Assembly: GCA_017443295.1 (NCBI GenBank)
Contig: JAFSNT010000056.1
Location: forward strand, 1 to 32,022
Length of the DNA stretch: 32,022 bases
Source of the DNA: Clostridia bacterium
Lineage (GTDB): Bacteria; Bacillota; Clostridia; Christensenellales; Aristaeellaceae
Direction of reading: 5' to 3'
Shown: positions 23,590-30,674 of the stretch, one piece after another
Layout: each line of letters begins with the position of its first letter
Numbering within the stretch: the stretch's first letter is position 1
Notes under the pieces: generated by a model
Seen by the model: the letters and a program-made list of their open reading frames with translations, nothing else
The model's database searches: none
Told to the model about the DNA's origin: nothing
Translations under genes and position numbers: made by a program

Positions 23590-24582
23590 TCATTCCGCGC
23601 CTTTTTTCAAAAACGCCAGCACGTCGTGCCACCAGGGGAACAGCACGCTGTCCTCGGAACGGAAAATCTCATGCTTGGCCCCCTTCACAAAGGCCCATTC
23701 CCCCTGCTTCACCCGGCCAATAAACTGCTTCTGCGGCTCCGGCAGCACGCAGGCGTCGTCCTCGGCGGTATACAGCTTGACGGGGCAGGCGATTTTTTCC
23801 GGTTCGCCGCGCTTGAGCAGCCATTTGGTCACCTTGATGGCTTCCAGGGTCCAGGAATAGGAGGGGCCGTTGTTCCAATATTCCTCATGTTCTTGCTTCA
23901 CCCCGTCGTACCAGTCAAAACGCTCCCGGCCGGTGGCAAAGCTCGTGTCGAAGTCCTCCGGGCCGTCGTAGGGTTTGGAGATGAACACCCGCTTGCCGCC
24001 CATGCCGATCAGCTTAAAGCAGCGGCACATGATTTTGACAATAGGCCGGGGAATGCTGCCCACGTCGGCCGCGATCATGGGGGCGCACAGGGCCGCGCGG
24101 CTGAACACGTCGGGATGGCGCTCCAAAAACAGGCTGGTGACAGCGCCGCCCATGGAATGGGCGAAGATCATCCAGGGCTTGGGCATTTTTTTCAGCACGA
24201 CCTCGCAGATGCTCTCAAGATCCTGCACGTATTCGTTAAAATCGCTCACGTGGGTCAGGGAAATATCTTTTTTCGCCGCGTCGTCCCGCCAGGAACGGCC
24301 GTGGCCCCGCTGATCGTAGGCGATCACGGAAAAGCCGTTCCGCACCAGGGAATACGTCAGCTCCGCGAATTTTTCGGCGCATTCCGTAAACCCATGCAGC
24401 ACCAGCACCGTGCCCTTGGGCGCGTCCGCGCCGTAGGTGACGCAGAAAAGGGGCTTGCCGTCCGCGCCCTGCACGGTATAGCGCTTTTCCCGGGTTTCCA
24501 GGAAGGGCAGCACCGCTTCCTCCATGGTGTCCTCGTAATTTGCGGAAAGAACCAGCCCGTCCGCGTTGAAGCGTTCGTCCAT
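23590..24582 (-). CDS. Alpha/beta hydrolase, monoacylglycerol-lipase/lysophospholipase-like
   Basis: The serine-hydrolase fold is shown by VLVLHGFTECAEKFAELTYSL (oxyanion strand), YDQRGHGRS, the nucleophile elbow AHSMGG and a C-terminal AEDDACVLPEPQ with GAKHEIF, supplying the Asp and His of the triad. This combination is typical of Serine aminopeptidase S33/monoacylglycerol lipase-like hydrolases. No secretion signal is present. Three in-phase starts exist (GTG 24591, ATG 24588, ATG 24582). The last gives the best spacing to GGAG and 330 residues. It begins 17 bases behind the symporter stop, so co-transcription is likely. Its substrate is unknown, possibly an acyl ester. Confidence 0.85.
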   Translation of the reverse strand: MDERFNADGLVLSANYEDTMEEAVLPFLETREKRYTVQGADGKPLFCVTYGADAPKGTVLVLHGFTECAEKFAELTYSLVRNGFSVIAYDQRGHGRSWRDDAAKKDISLTHVSDFNEYVQDLESICEVVLKKMPKPWMIFAHSMGGAVTSLFLERHPDVFSRAALCAPMIAADVGSIPRPIVKIMCRCFKLIGMGGKRVFISKPYDGPEDFDTSFATGRERFDWYDGVKQEHEEYWNNGPSYSWTLEAIKVTKWLLKRGEPEKIACPVKLYTAEDDACVLPEPQKQFIGRVKQGEWAFVKGAKHEIFRSEDSVLFPWWHDVLAFLKKGAE

Positions 24583-24598
24583 TTTCATCACTCCAGGC

Positions 24599-25981
24599 TT
24601 ATTTCATGATTTTGCTGTACACCCGTTTTTCATTGTAAAGCAGGAACAGCAGCCCGCCGATGACGCACACCACCGCCGCGCAGATGGCTACGATGCGGTA
24701 GCCAAGGCCGATGTCCTGCCGGATGGTGCCAAGGCTGGTCACCAGCAGCATGGCCACCGCCTGGCCCATTTTCATGGAGAAGGTGCGGGCGGCGTAGAAC
24801 ATGCCGCTGCGGTTTTCCTTGGTTTCGATCTCGTCGCACTCCGCGATATCCGCCACCACCGCCTGGGGCAGGATGCCGAAAATGGCCATGGCCGGGGCGG
24901 CCAGCACGCACAGGATGTAGCCCTGAATCTCCGCCGCCACGGGCAGGAACGCGCCTAAGGTGGCGGTGTAGGCGAAGGCCACGGTGAAAATACCGAAGGC
25001 GATGAGAATCAGCTTCTTCTTGCCCATTTTGGGGGTCAGCTTGCTCACCAGGGGATAGAACAGCACGGAAAGCGCCGTCATGCCCACAAAGTAGGTGGTA
25101 CTCATGGCCTCGGGGAGCTTCAGCAGCGCCGTCACAAAGTACAGCATGGCGTTCTGGAACATGGTGATGCCTAAGAAATAGACGATATCGGAGGCCACGA
25201 AAATGCGGAAATCCTTGTTGCGGAAGGTGGCCTTCAAAGAGGAAAACGCCGTGGACTGGCTGGGCTGGGCGGTGACGTAATCCGTTTCCTTGATGGTGAA
25301 CACCGGCACGAACATGCACACACAGCCGATCAGGCTCATGACCGTGAAGGTGATGCGGATAGCCAGCACCCGATCCCCCACCACGCCTTCCAGCATGCCC
25401 CAGATCACCGGGGCCATGTAAGCCACCGCCATACCGGCGATGAACGTGAAGGAAATGGAGGTGGAAATGGCCATGCGGGTCTTCTGGTCGGTGCCCAGCT
25501 CGGGAATCAGGGCGTTATAGGGCGTGCAGTACATGGTCATGAACAGGTAAAACAGCGTCAGCATCAGGAACAGGAACCCCGCGTTCAGCCAGCTTTCACT
25601 GCCCACGGGACTCCAGAAGGTGAGCATCGTCGCCAGGGCAAAGGGAATGGCGGCGGCGCGCATGAAGGGGATGCGCCGCCCGGCCTTGGACTTGCACCGG
25701 TCGGACAGGGAGGCGATCCAGGGGTCGGTGACGGCGTCAAAAATGCGGCCGAACCAGGTGATGGCCCCCAAAATGGTCAGGATGCCAAAAATCACCAGGC
25801 CCTGAGGAATAAAAATGGGCTGGCCCGCCGCCTGGGTGGACGGGTCCGGCTGATAATAGCTGACCAGGAAGCTGGAAATCAGCGCGCTCAAAATGGACCA
25901 GCCGAATTGGCCGATGGCAAAGCACCATACCTTGCCCGTGGTTAGCTTTTTCTTTTCGATCATTGTTTTCTTCTCGCTCAT
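24599..25981 (-). CDS. Glycoside-pentoside-hexuronide (GPH) family cation symporter
   Basis: This 460-residue MFS-fold protein has about twelve hydrophobic segments and the GPH/MelB signatures GRIFDAVTDPWIASLSDR (with the conserved Asp residues in helix 2) and KSKAGRRIPFMR after it. Members import glycosides with Na+ or H+. The adjacent fucosidase and hydrolase suggest that its substrate is a fucoside or fucosylated oligosaccharide, but transport specificity cannot be read. AGAGGGGAAGA precedes the ATG. It is the first gene of the minus-strand unit driven by the promoter at 26020-26048. Confidence 0.9.
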   Translation of the reverse strand: MSEKKTMIEKKKLTTGKVWCFAIGQFGWSILSALISSFLVSYYQPDPSTQAAGQPIFIPQGLVIFGILTILGAITWFGRIFDAVTDPWIASLSDRCKSKAGRRIPFMRAAAIPFALATMLTFWSPVGSESWLNAGFLFLMLTLFYLFMTMYCTPYNALIPELGTDQKTRMAISTSISFTFIAGMAVAYMAPVIWGMLEGVVGDRVLAIRITFTVMSLIGCVCMFVPVFTIKETDYVTAQPSQSTAFSSLKATFRNKDFRIFVASDIVYFLGITMFQNAMLYFVTALLKLPEAMSTTYFVGMTALSVLFYPLVSKLTPKMGKKKLILIAFGIFTVAFAYTATLGAFLPVAAEIQGYILCVLAAPAMAIFGILPQAVVADIAECDEIETKENRSGMFYAARTFSMKMGQAVAMLLVTSLGTIRQDIGLGYRIVAICAAVVCVIGGLLFLLYNEKRVYSKIMK

Positions 25982-26019
25982 CGGAATCTTCCCCTCTCTG
26001 TATTTCCGTCAATACATTG

Positions 26020-26048
26020 ATTTTACCATATCAGACATTGCTTGACAA
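26020..26048 (-). promoter_or_regulatory. Sigma-A promoter of the GPH symporter operon (minus strand)
   Basis: On the minus strand a -35 TTGTCA (plus coordinates 26043-26048) and a -10 TAAAAT (26020-26025) are exactly 17 bases apart, about 40 bases before the GPH start codon. It diverges from the plus-strand promoter at 26086-26114. Confidence 0.75.
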
Positions 26049-26085
26049 GGAAAAAGTCGAAAAACCACTTGTTTTGTCGGCGCTC

Positions 26086-26114
26086 TTTACGAACGGCCGT
26101 TCTTGTGATATAAT
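26086..26114 (+). promoter_or_regulatory. Extended -10 promoter with a 12-bp palindrome in the spacer
   Basis: A -35 TTTACG (26086-26091) and a perfect -10 TATAAT (26109-26114) are 17 bases apart, with TG one base ahead of the -10 (extended -10). GAACGGCCGTTC (26091-26102) is a perfect palindrome that starts on the last -35 base and fills much of the spacer, an ideal place for a repressor or a MerR-type activator. No regulator gene is adjacent. Confidence 0.65.
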
Positions 26115-26196
26115 TGGGCCGTAACCCCCACAATCTCCTTGAAAACCCGTTTTCGCAACGGTGATTCCCCACTTTTTCGTGAAAGAAGGAGCTATC

Positions 26197-26679
26197 ATGA
26201 TGTATCGGAACACACGGCCCCGCACGCAGCTCACCAGCGCCGAACTGCGTTTGCAGCGGCGGGTGCTGCTGATTGCCTGCGCGGTGTTTTTGGCCGCCGC
26301 CATCGTGTTCGGCGTGCTGTATTTCCCCGGCAGGGGCTATCACGGCCAGGTGCAGGTGCAGCTGCGCCAGCGCCTGTACAGCGCCTGTACCTCGGCTATC
26401 GACGAGGTGAACAGCCTGGGCAGCATCATCACCTCCAGCGCGGTGTCCCGCATCGGCCGGGTGCGCCAGTATATTTATTATATGGAGCAGCTGAACAGCA
26501 TCGTCGTGGCCCTGGACGGAAAAGGGGCCAGCCTGGTGCCGGACGACGTGATCCCCACCCTGTACAGCGATTTGGGAACGCTGGAGGAATTGATCCTGCA
26601 ATCCACCACGCCCACCCTGGACGCCCGCTCCACGATGCTGAGCCACCTGCAAACCCTGCAGGCGTACCTGAACCGGTAA
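26197..26679 (+). CDS. Hypothetical single-pass membrane protein
   Basis: This 161-residue protein has a basic N-terminus, a hydrophobic segment (about 24-43) and a soluble, mainly helical part of about 115 residues with regular heptad-like spacing (YIYYMEQLNSIV, LYSDLGTLEELI), so a coiled coil or helical bundle outside the membrane is likely. The frame is open to a GTG at 26161, but AAGGAG at 26186-26191 favours the ATG at 26197 or the ATG one codon later. It has its own promoter and terminator and is thus monocistronic. I do not recognise the family, and no function is proposed. Confidence 0.75.
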   Translation: MMYRNTRPRTQLTSAELRLQRRVLLIACAVFLAAAIVFGVLYFPGRGYHGQVQVQLRQRLYSACTSAIDEVNSLGSIITSSAVSRIGRVRQYIYYMEQLNSIVVALDGKGASLVPDDVIPTLYSDLGTLEELILQSTTPTLDARSTMLSHLQTLQAYLNR

Positions 26680-26695
26680 CGAACGACCGGTTTCC

Positions 26696-27190
26696 TTATG
26701 AACAGGCCCTTTCGATATCGCCGCAAAACGCGGCGATCTTTTTTTCGTTTTCTTCGCCGGGCCGATCCTTGGGGTCAATGAGGCTCAGGGACGCGGCAAA
26801 GGCCGGAATGCCCAATTCCGCTTTCAGCTTGTCCAGCGCTTTGCCCGGGCCGCCGCCGGAGCAGATGAAGGCGGCCACCCGCTTTTTCCCCCATTTTCCG
26901 GCGCTTTGCCGGATCAGCGTGCGCAGGGGCGGGGCGAAGGTGCCCGCCCAAACGGGCGTGCCCAAAATCACGCACTGATAATCGTCAAACGGAAAGGGCT
27001 GTCCCGTCAAGGCGGGCGTTTCCCCCATGACCGCGCTTTTCCCGCCCCAGAAAAACTTGCGGAAGCCGGAATCGGGATACGCCTTTTCCGGCTGCAAAGG
27101 AATCAGCTCTGCGTGCAGCCTTTCCGCGATTTTCTTCGCCGCGAAATCGGTGTTGCCGTTCAAAGAAAAGTATACGACGGCTGTTTTCAT
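26696..27190 (-). CDS. Flavodoxin-like protein
   Basis: This 164-residue protein starts with MKTAVVYFSLNGNTDFAAKKIA, where the SLNGNT loop is the FMN phosphate-binding site. The flavin-contact segments ILGTPVWAGTFAPP and FICSGGGPGKALDKLK follow. It would carry electrons, or act as an NADPH-quinone-type reductase, in the cytoplasm. The frame is open to 27223, but the ATG at 27190 with GGGAGGAAG in front starts the domain. It overlaps a plus-strand terminator at its 3' end. The electron partner is not identifiable. Confidence 0.87.
   Translation of the reverse strand: MKTAVVYFSLNGNTDFAAKKIAERLHAELIPLQPEKAYPDSGFRKFFWGGKSAVMGETPALTGQPFPFDDYQCVILGTPVWAGTFAPPLRTLIRQSAGKWGKKRVAAFICSGGGPGKALDKLKAELGIPAFAASLSLIDPKDRPGEENEKKIAAFCGDIERACS
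26717..26745 (+). terminator. Intrinsic terminator lying inside the 3' end of the convergent flavodoxin gene
   Basis: ATCGCCGC (26717-26724), loop AAAAC and GCGGCGAT (26730-26737) form a perfect 8-bp stem, with seven T at 26739-26745. It serves the plus-strand membrane-protein gene yet overlaps codons near the end of the minus-strand flavodoxin gene. Confidence 0.88.
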
Positions 27191-27221
27191 GTTCTTCCTC
27201 CCGCTGTTGACGCTGCCGCGC

Positions 27222-27237
27222 ATGGATGTTTATCCAT
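27222..27237. promoter_or_regulatory. Interrupted palindrome upstream of flavodoxin, possible operator
   Basis: ATGGAT (27222-27227), four bases, ATCCAT (27232-27237): a perfect 6-4-6 inverted repeat about 32 bases before the flavodoxin ATG. It may be a regulator site. No clear -35/-10 pair was found around it. Confidence 0.35.
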
Positions 27238-27265
27238 ACTTTTTCTATGATATACGGCCGAACGG

Positions 27266-27297
27266 AAAGCCCCAAGGGCGTTAGCTTCCCTTGGGGC
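27266..27297 (-). terminator. Terminator-like hairpin after ackA
   Basis: A 10-bp perfect stem (GCCCCAAGGG at 27269-27278 with CCCTTGGGGC at 27288-27297) starts 20 bases downstream of the ackA stop on the minus strand. Only three T follow, so termination may be partial. Confidence 0.6.
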
Positions 27298-27316
27298 AGA
27301 ATCACAAACGGAAAAG

Positions 27317-28531
27317 TTACTTGGTCACCAGTTCCAGGGTATCCCGGGCGATGGCGATTTCTTCGTTGGTGGGGATCACCAGGATCTTCACCCGGCTGCC
27401 CTCGGCGGTCAGGTCGGTATCCTCGGCATGGCCGGGCCGCATGGCGTCGTTCTTGGCGTGGTCGATGGCGATGCCCATCCAGGAGAGGCCGTCGATCACC
27501 TGCTCGCGCAGGCGGTTGGTGTTTTCGCCGATGCCGCCGGTGAACACGATGGCTTCCACGCCGTTCATGCCTGCGATGTAGGAGCCGATGTACTTGGTGA
27601 TCTCATAGATCAGCATATCCCAGGCCAGCTTGGCGCGGGGATTGTTGTCCACGAAGGTGGCCTTTTCAATGTCGCGCATGTCGTTGGACAGGCCGGAGAT
27701 GCCCAGCAGGCCTGATTTCTTGTTGCAGATATTCAGCATTTCGTCCACGGAAATGTGGTCGTTATTGCAGATATACTGCACCACGGCGGGATCCATCACG
27801 CCGGAGCGGGTGCCCATGATCATGCCTTCCAAAGGCGTGATGCCCATGGAGGTGTCCACGCACTTGCCGTAGGCCACGGCGGCCAGGGAGGAGCCGTTAC
27901 CTAAGTGGCAGGTGATGATGCGCACGTCCTCGGGCTTTACGCCCATGAATTCCGCCGCGTGCTTGCTCACGAACCGGTGGCTGGTGCCGTGGAAGCCGTA
28001 GCGGCGCACATGCAGCCTTTCATAATAATCGTAGGGCACGCCGTACATGTAGGCCTTGGGCGGCATGGTCTGGTGGAAGGCGGTGTCGAACACGGCCACC
28101 ATGGGCGTGCCGGGCATGACCTCCTGGCAGGCCTTGATGCCCATCAGGTTGGCTGGGTTGTGCAGGGGACCCAGGGGAATGAATTCCTCGATGGCGGCCA
28201 GCACGTCGTCGTTGATGATGACGGATTCGGAGAACTTGTTGCCGCCGTGCAGCACGCGGTGGCCCACAGCGCCGATTTCCTTCATGTCCTTGACAACGCC
28301 CTTTTCGGGATCGGTCAGGAAGCCAAGCATCAGGTGGCAGGCCTTCACGTGATCCGGAATGGGTTCCACCACGTCGCAGACGGTCTTATCGTCCACCTTC
28401 ATGTTGGCGTGGCCGTCGCCGCCCATGCCGATGCGCTCCACCAGGCCCTTGGCCAGGGTTTCTTCGTTGTCCATGTCGATCAGCTGATACTTCAGCGAGG
28501 AAGAACCGGCGTTGACGATCAAAATTTTCAT
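27317..28531 (-). CDS. ackA: Acetate kinase
   Basis: AckA converts acetyl phosphate and ADP to acetate and ATP, the energy-yielding last step of acetate fermentation. The 404-residue protein has the N-terminal phosphate loop VNAGSSSLKY (about 5-14), GHRVLHGG, FDTAFHQTMP (about 150-159), RRYGFHGTSH, TCHLGNGSS and GGIGENTNRLRE, covering all ASKHA-fold ATP and acetyl-phosphate sites. No pta gene lies beside it. It has its own strong promoter. The upstream ribosome binding site is AAAGGGGAG. Confidence 0.97.
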   Translation of the reverse strand: MKILIVNAGSSSLKYQLIDMDNEETLAKGLVERIGMGGDGHANMKVDDKTVCDVVEPIPDHVKACHLMLGFLTDPEKGVVKDMKEIGAVGHRVLHGGNKFSESVIINDDVLAAIEEFIPLGPLHNPANLMGIKACQEVMPGTPMVAVFDTAFHQTMPPKAYMYGVPYDYYERLHVRRYGFHGTSHRFVSKHAAEFMGVKPEDVRIITCHLGNGSSLAAVAYGKCVDTSMGITPLEGMIMGTRSGVMDPAVVQYICNNDHISVDEMLNICNKKSGLLGISGLSNDMRDIEKATFVDNNPRAKLAWDMLIYEITKYIGSYIAGMNGVEAIVFTGGIGENTNRLREQVIDGLSWMGIAIDHAKNDAMRPGHAEDTDLTAEGSRVKILVIPTNEEIAIARDTLELVTK

Positions 28532-28575
28532 TGGAATCGACTCCCCTTTGTTTCGTATATTGATTTTCCTACCAC

Positions 28576-28604
28576 ATTATACAGGATGAACGCGTTTTTG
28601 GCAA
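28576..28604 (-). promoter_or_regulatory. Sigma-A promoter of ackA (minus strand)
   Basis: On the minus strand a -35 TTGCCA (28599-28604) and a perfect -10 TATAAT (28576-28581) are separated by 17 bases, the same elements as at the asp23 operon. The start point would be near 28570, leaving a leader of about 38 bases. Confidence 0.85.
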
Positions 28605-28639
28605 GAAAAATCCAGCGTTTTTTCCGCGTTTCCGCATTT

Positions 28640-29884
28640 TTATTTCATGTATTGCAGATATTTTTCCGCTTTCCTGCCCACCACGGCGTAGGCGCGATTT
28701 CCGGTGAACATCCTGTGGGCCACGGCCATGGCGTCGTCCACGGTCACCTTTTCGATGGCGGCGATGGTTTCCTCCGGCGGAATGACGCGGTTCAGCAAAA
28801 TCTGGTTGTGCCCCAGGGCGCTCATGCGGTTGTAGGCGCTTTCCAGGCCAAGGATGAAGCTGCTTTTCAGCTGGGCCTTGCTCATGGTGAATTCCTTTTC
28901 GTCGATCCCCTTTTCCAGCAGCTTTTTGATCTCGATATCAATCTGCTCCAGCACCATTTTGGCGTTTTTGGGGTTGGTGGCGGCGTAGATGGTGAATTCG
29001 CCGCAGTGGGGGTAGCTGCTGGGGCCGGAATAGACGGAATAAGCCATGCCCAAATCTTCCCGGATGCGCTGGAACAGGCGGGAACTCATGCCGCCGCCCA
29101 GCACGTTATTCACCACGGCGGTGGGGTACACGTCCGGGCTGCCCATTTCATGACTGCGGAAGGACATGCACAGGTGTACCTGCTCGGTGTCCTTGTCCTT
29201 GGCGAGCTTTTGGGGCTGCGCGACGGCGACGGCTTCCGGAAATTCCTCCCCCGCCGCGCCCTGCCACGCGCCGAAGGTTTTTTCCATCAGATCCCGGGCG
29301 GCGCTCGTTTCCACGTTGCCCGCCAGGGCCACCACGGCGTTTTGGGGTCCGTAATGCCGACGCCGGAAAGCCCGCAGATCGTCGGGCGTGTAGGCGGCGA
29401 TTTTTTCCGCCGGGCCTAAAATGGTCTGGCCCAGGGACTGGGCGCCGAAGGCGGCTTCCGCCAGCACGTCGTAGACCACGTCCTCCGGGGAATCCTCCAC
29501 CATGGCGATTTCCTCCAGCACCACGCCCCGCTCCTTGTCGGTTTCCACGGGGTCCAGGGCAGGCGCGCATACCATATCCGCCAAAATATCCGCCGCCAAG
29601 GGCAGGTTTTCGTCGATGACCTTGGCGAAATAATTGGTACACAGCTTGCTGGTGGAGGCGTTCAACTGCCCGCCCACGGCGTCCATTTCCTCGGCAATCT
29701 GCCGGGCGGTGCGCTTCTTCGTGCCCTTGAAGGCCATATGCTCCATGAAATGGGACAGGCCGTTTTCACTGGGGGCTTCCAGCATGCTGCCCGCCTTCAC
29801 CCACGCCCCGATGGATACGGAACGCAGATAGGGCATGGGTTCCACCAGCACCGTCAGGCCGTTGTTCAGCACAAATTTCTCCAT
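28640..29884 (-). CDS. M16-family zinc peptidase (processing protease-like)
   Basis: The 414-residue protein has the inverted zinc motif HFMEH (His45, His49) in the segment NGLSHFMEHMAFKGT, and a distal glutamate in VVLEEIAMVEDSPEDVV. The two M16 half-domains are complete. It is like the PqqL/mitochondrial processing peptidase-beta type proteins common next to pnp in Firmicutes (YmxG of Bacillus). It has no signal peptide, so it is cytoplasmic. The ATG at 29884 has AAAGGAG about 13 bases ahead, a slightly long spacing. The peptide substrate is unknown. Confidence 0.92.
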   Translation of the reverse strand: MEKFVLNNGLTVLVEPMPYLRSVSIGAWVKAGSMLEAPSENGLSHFMEHMAFKGTKKRTARQIAEEMDAVGGQLNASTSKLCTNYFAKVIDENLPLAADILADMVCAPALDPVETDKERGVVLEEIAMVEDSPEDVVYDVLAEAAFGAQSLGQTILGPAEKIAAYTPDDLRAFRRRHYGPQNAVVALAGNVETSAARDLMEKTFGAWQGAAGEEFPEAVAVAQPQKLAKDKDTEQVHLCMSFRSHEMGSPDVYPTAVVNNVLGGGMSSRLFQRIREDLGMAYSVYSGPSSYPHCGEFTIYAATNPKNAKMVLEQIDIEIKKLLEKGIDEKEFTMSKAQLKSSFILGLESAYNRMSALGHNQILLNRVIPPEETIAAIEKVTVDDAMAVAHRMFTGNRAYAVVGRKAEKYLQYMK

Positions 29885-29905
29885 GAATTTGGTTTAGCTC
29901 CTTTT

Positions 29906-30472
29906 TTACGAAAAATCTCCAATTTTGCCCAGCAGCTTCCCGATACTGTGATACATGCCGGAATAAATCACCGGGTCAAGCCGGGTCAGGTCAATATCGA
30001 AGGTATCCTCGCTCGTCAAGTCCCCGTCCATCTGCACATTCCTGATCCGGCAGAAAAACGTGGTGGAAGCGCCTGTTTCCACAGCCTGTGCCACTTCACA
30101 TTCATAGACCCAGCGGCTTTCGTCCAAAACCGGCACGTCAACCACAGCGCCCCTGCAAACATGGTAGGGCATCTGATCCTTTTTCCCGTCCTTGGCGTGG
30201 CGCGTACCGAAATAGTCCATCAGCGGAAGCAATTCCCTGCTGACGAGATTGACGCTCAGTTTCCCCGTCCGCAGCACATTTTGTTTGGTCGTCTTTGTGC
30301 CGAACATGCTGATCACCAACAAATAATCGTCATCTTTTTCGTTGGTGACGCTGACCCAGGTGATGGGGGCGAAGTTATGGGTTCCGTCCGCATTGTTCGT
30401 GCCGATGAGAAAAGCGGGCTGCACGCACAGGGAAAACTGGGGTTTCACGGATTTTCGATTTCCTGTGGTCAT
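29906..30472 (-). CDS. Flavin reductase-like domain protein
   Basis: This 188-residue protein matches the FMN-binding split-barrel flavin reductase-like family. NADGTHNFAPITWVSVTNEKDDDYLLVISM forms the flavin-binding core, and NVLRTGKLSVNLVSRE follows. These proteins bind FMN and either reduce free flavin with NAD(P)H or act with partner oxygenases. It lies between pnp and the M16 peptidase on the minus strand, with GGAGG about 11 bases before the ATG. A 15-bp interrupted palindrome sits just upstream of the ribosome binding site. The exact reaction is unknown. Confidence 0.87.
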   Translation of the reverse strand: MTTGNRKSVKPQFSLCVQPAFLIGTNNADGTHNFAPITWVSVTNEKDDDYLLVISMFGTKTTKQNVLRTGKLSVNLVSRELLPLMDYFGTRHAKDGKKDQMPYHVCRGAVVDVPVLDESRWVYECEVAQAVETGASTTFFCRIRNVQMDGDLTSEDTFDIDLTRLDPVIYSGMYHSIGKLLGKIGDFS

Positions 30473-30491
30473 ATTCGATTCGCCTCCATAA

Positions 30492-30506
30492 ATGCGATGG
30501 TCGCAT
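30492..30506. promoter_or_regulatory. Interrupted palindrome in the flavin reductase leader, possible operator
   Basis: ATGCGA (30492-30497), TGG, TCGCAT (30501-30506): a perfect 6-3-6 inverted repeat 20 bases before the start codon of the flavin reductase gene. The position suggests a repressor site. The regulator is not in the window. Confidence 0.4.
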
Positions 30507-30511
30507 CTATC

Positions 30512-30546
30512 AAAACAGAGGGGAAACTATATTAGCTTCCCCTCTG
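30512..30546 (-). terminator. Hairpin with short T-run between pnp and the flavin reductase gene
   Basis: CAGAGGGGAA (30516-30525) pairs with TTCCCCTCTG (30537-30546) in a perfect 10-bp stem around 11 bases. On the minus strand it is followed by TTTTG, so it may end or attenuate transcription coming from pnp. Confidence 0.6.
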
Positions 30547-30617
30547 TGCTGTGTTTTATGTTCAGCCTTTCCAATACAGCACCTAAAACAAAAAACTATG
30601 GCTTTCTTGGAAGGGGG

Positions 30618-30664
30618 TTCGGGGGAAACCATTCTTTGGCCCCCAAAGAATGGTTTCCCCCGAA
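30618..30664. repeat. 22-bp perfect inverted repeat with 3-base loop
   Basis: The arms 30618-30639 and 30643-30664 are exact reverse complements separated by CCC. The arm begins TTCGGGGG and ends TTTGG. It lies 11 bases downstream of the pnp stop on the minus strand. No T-run follows directly on either strand (a T-rich stretch comes about 30 bases later on the minus strand). The length and perfection exceed an ordinary terminator and suggest a dispersed repeat or a small mobile palindrome. Confidence 0.85.
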
Positions 30665-30674
30665 AAACTCCGTC

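Noticed and set aside
27905..29419. A 504-codon plus-strand open frame opposite ackA and the M16 peptidase gene
   Set aside because: It is antisense to two certain genes, His/Gly/Val/Ala-rich with no domain, and is the usual mirror frame of GC-rich codons.
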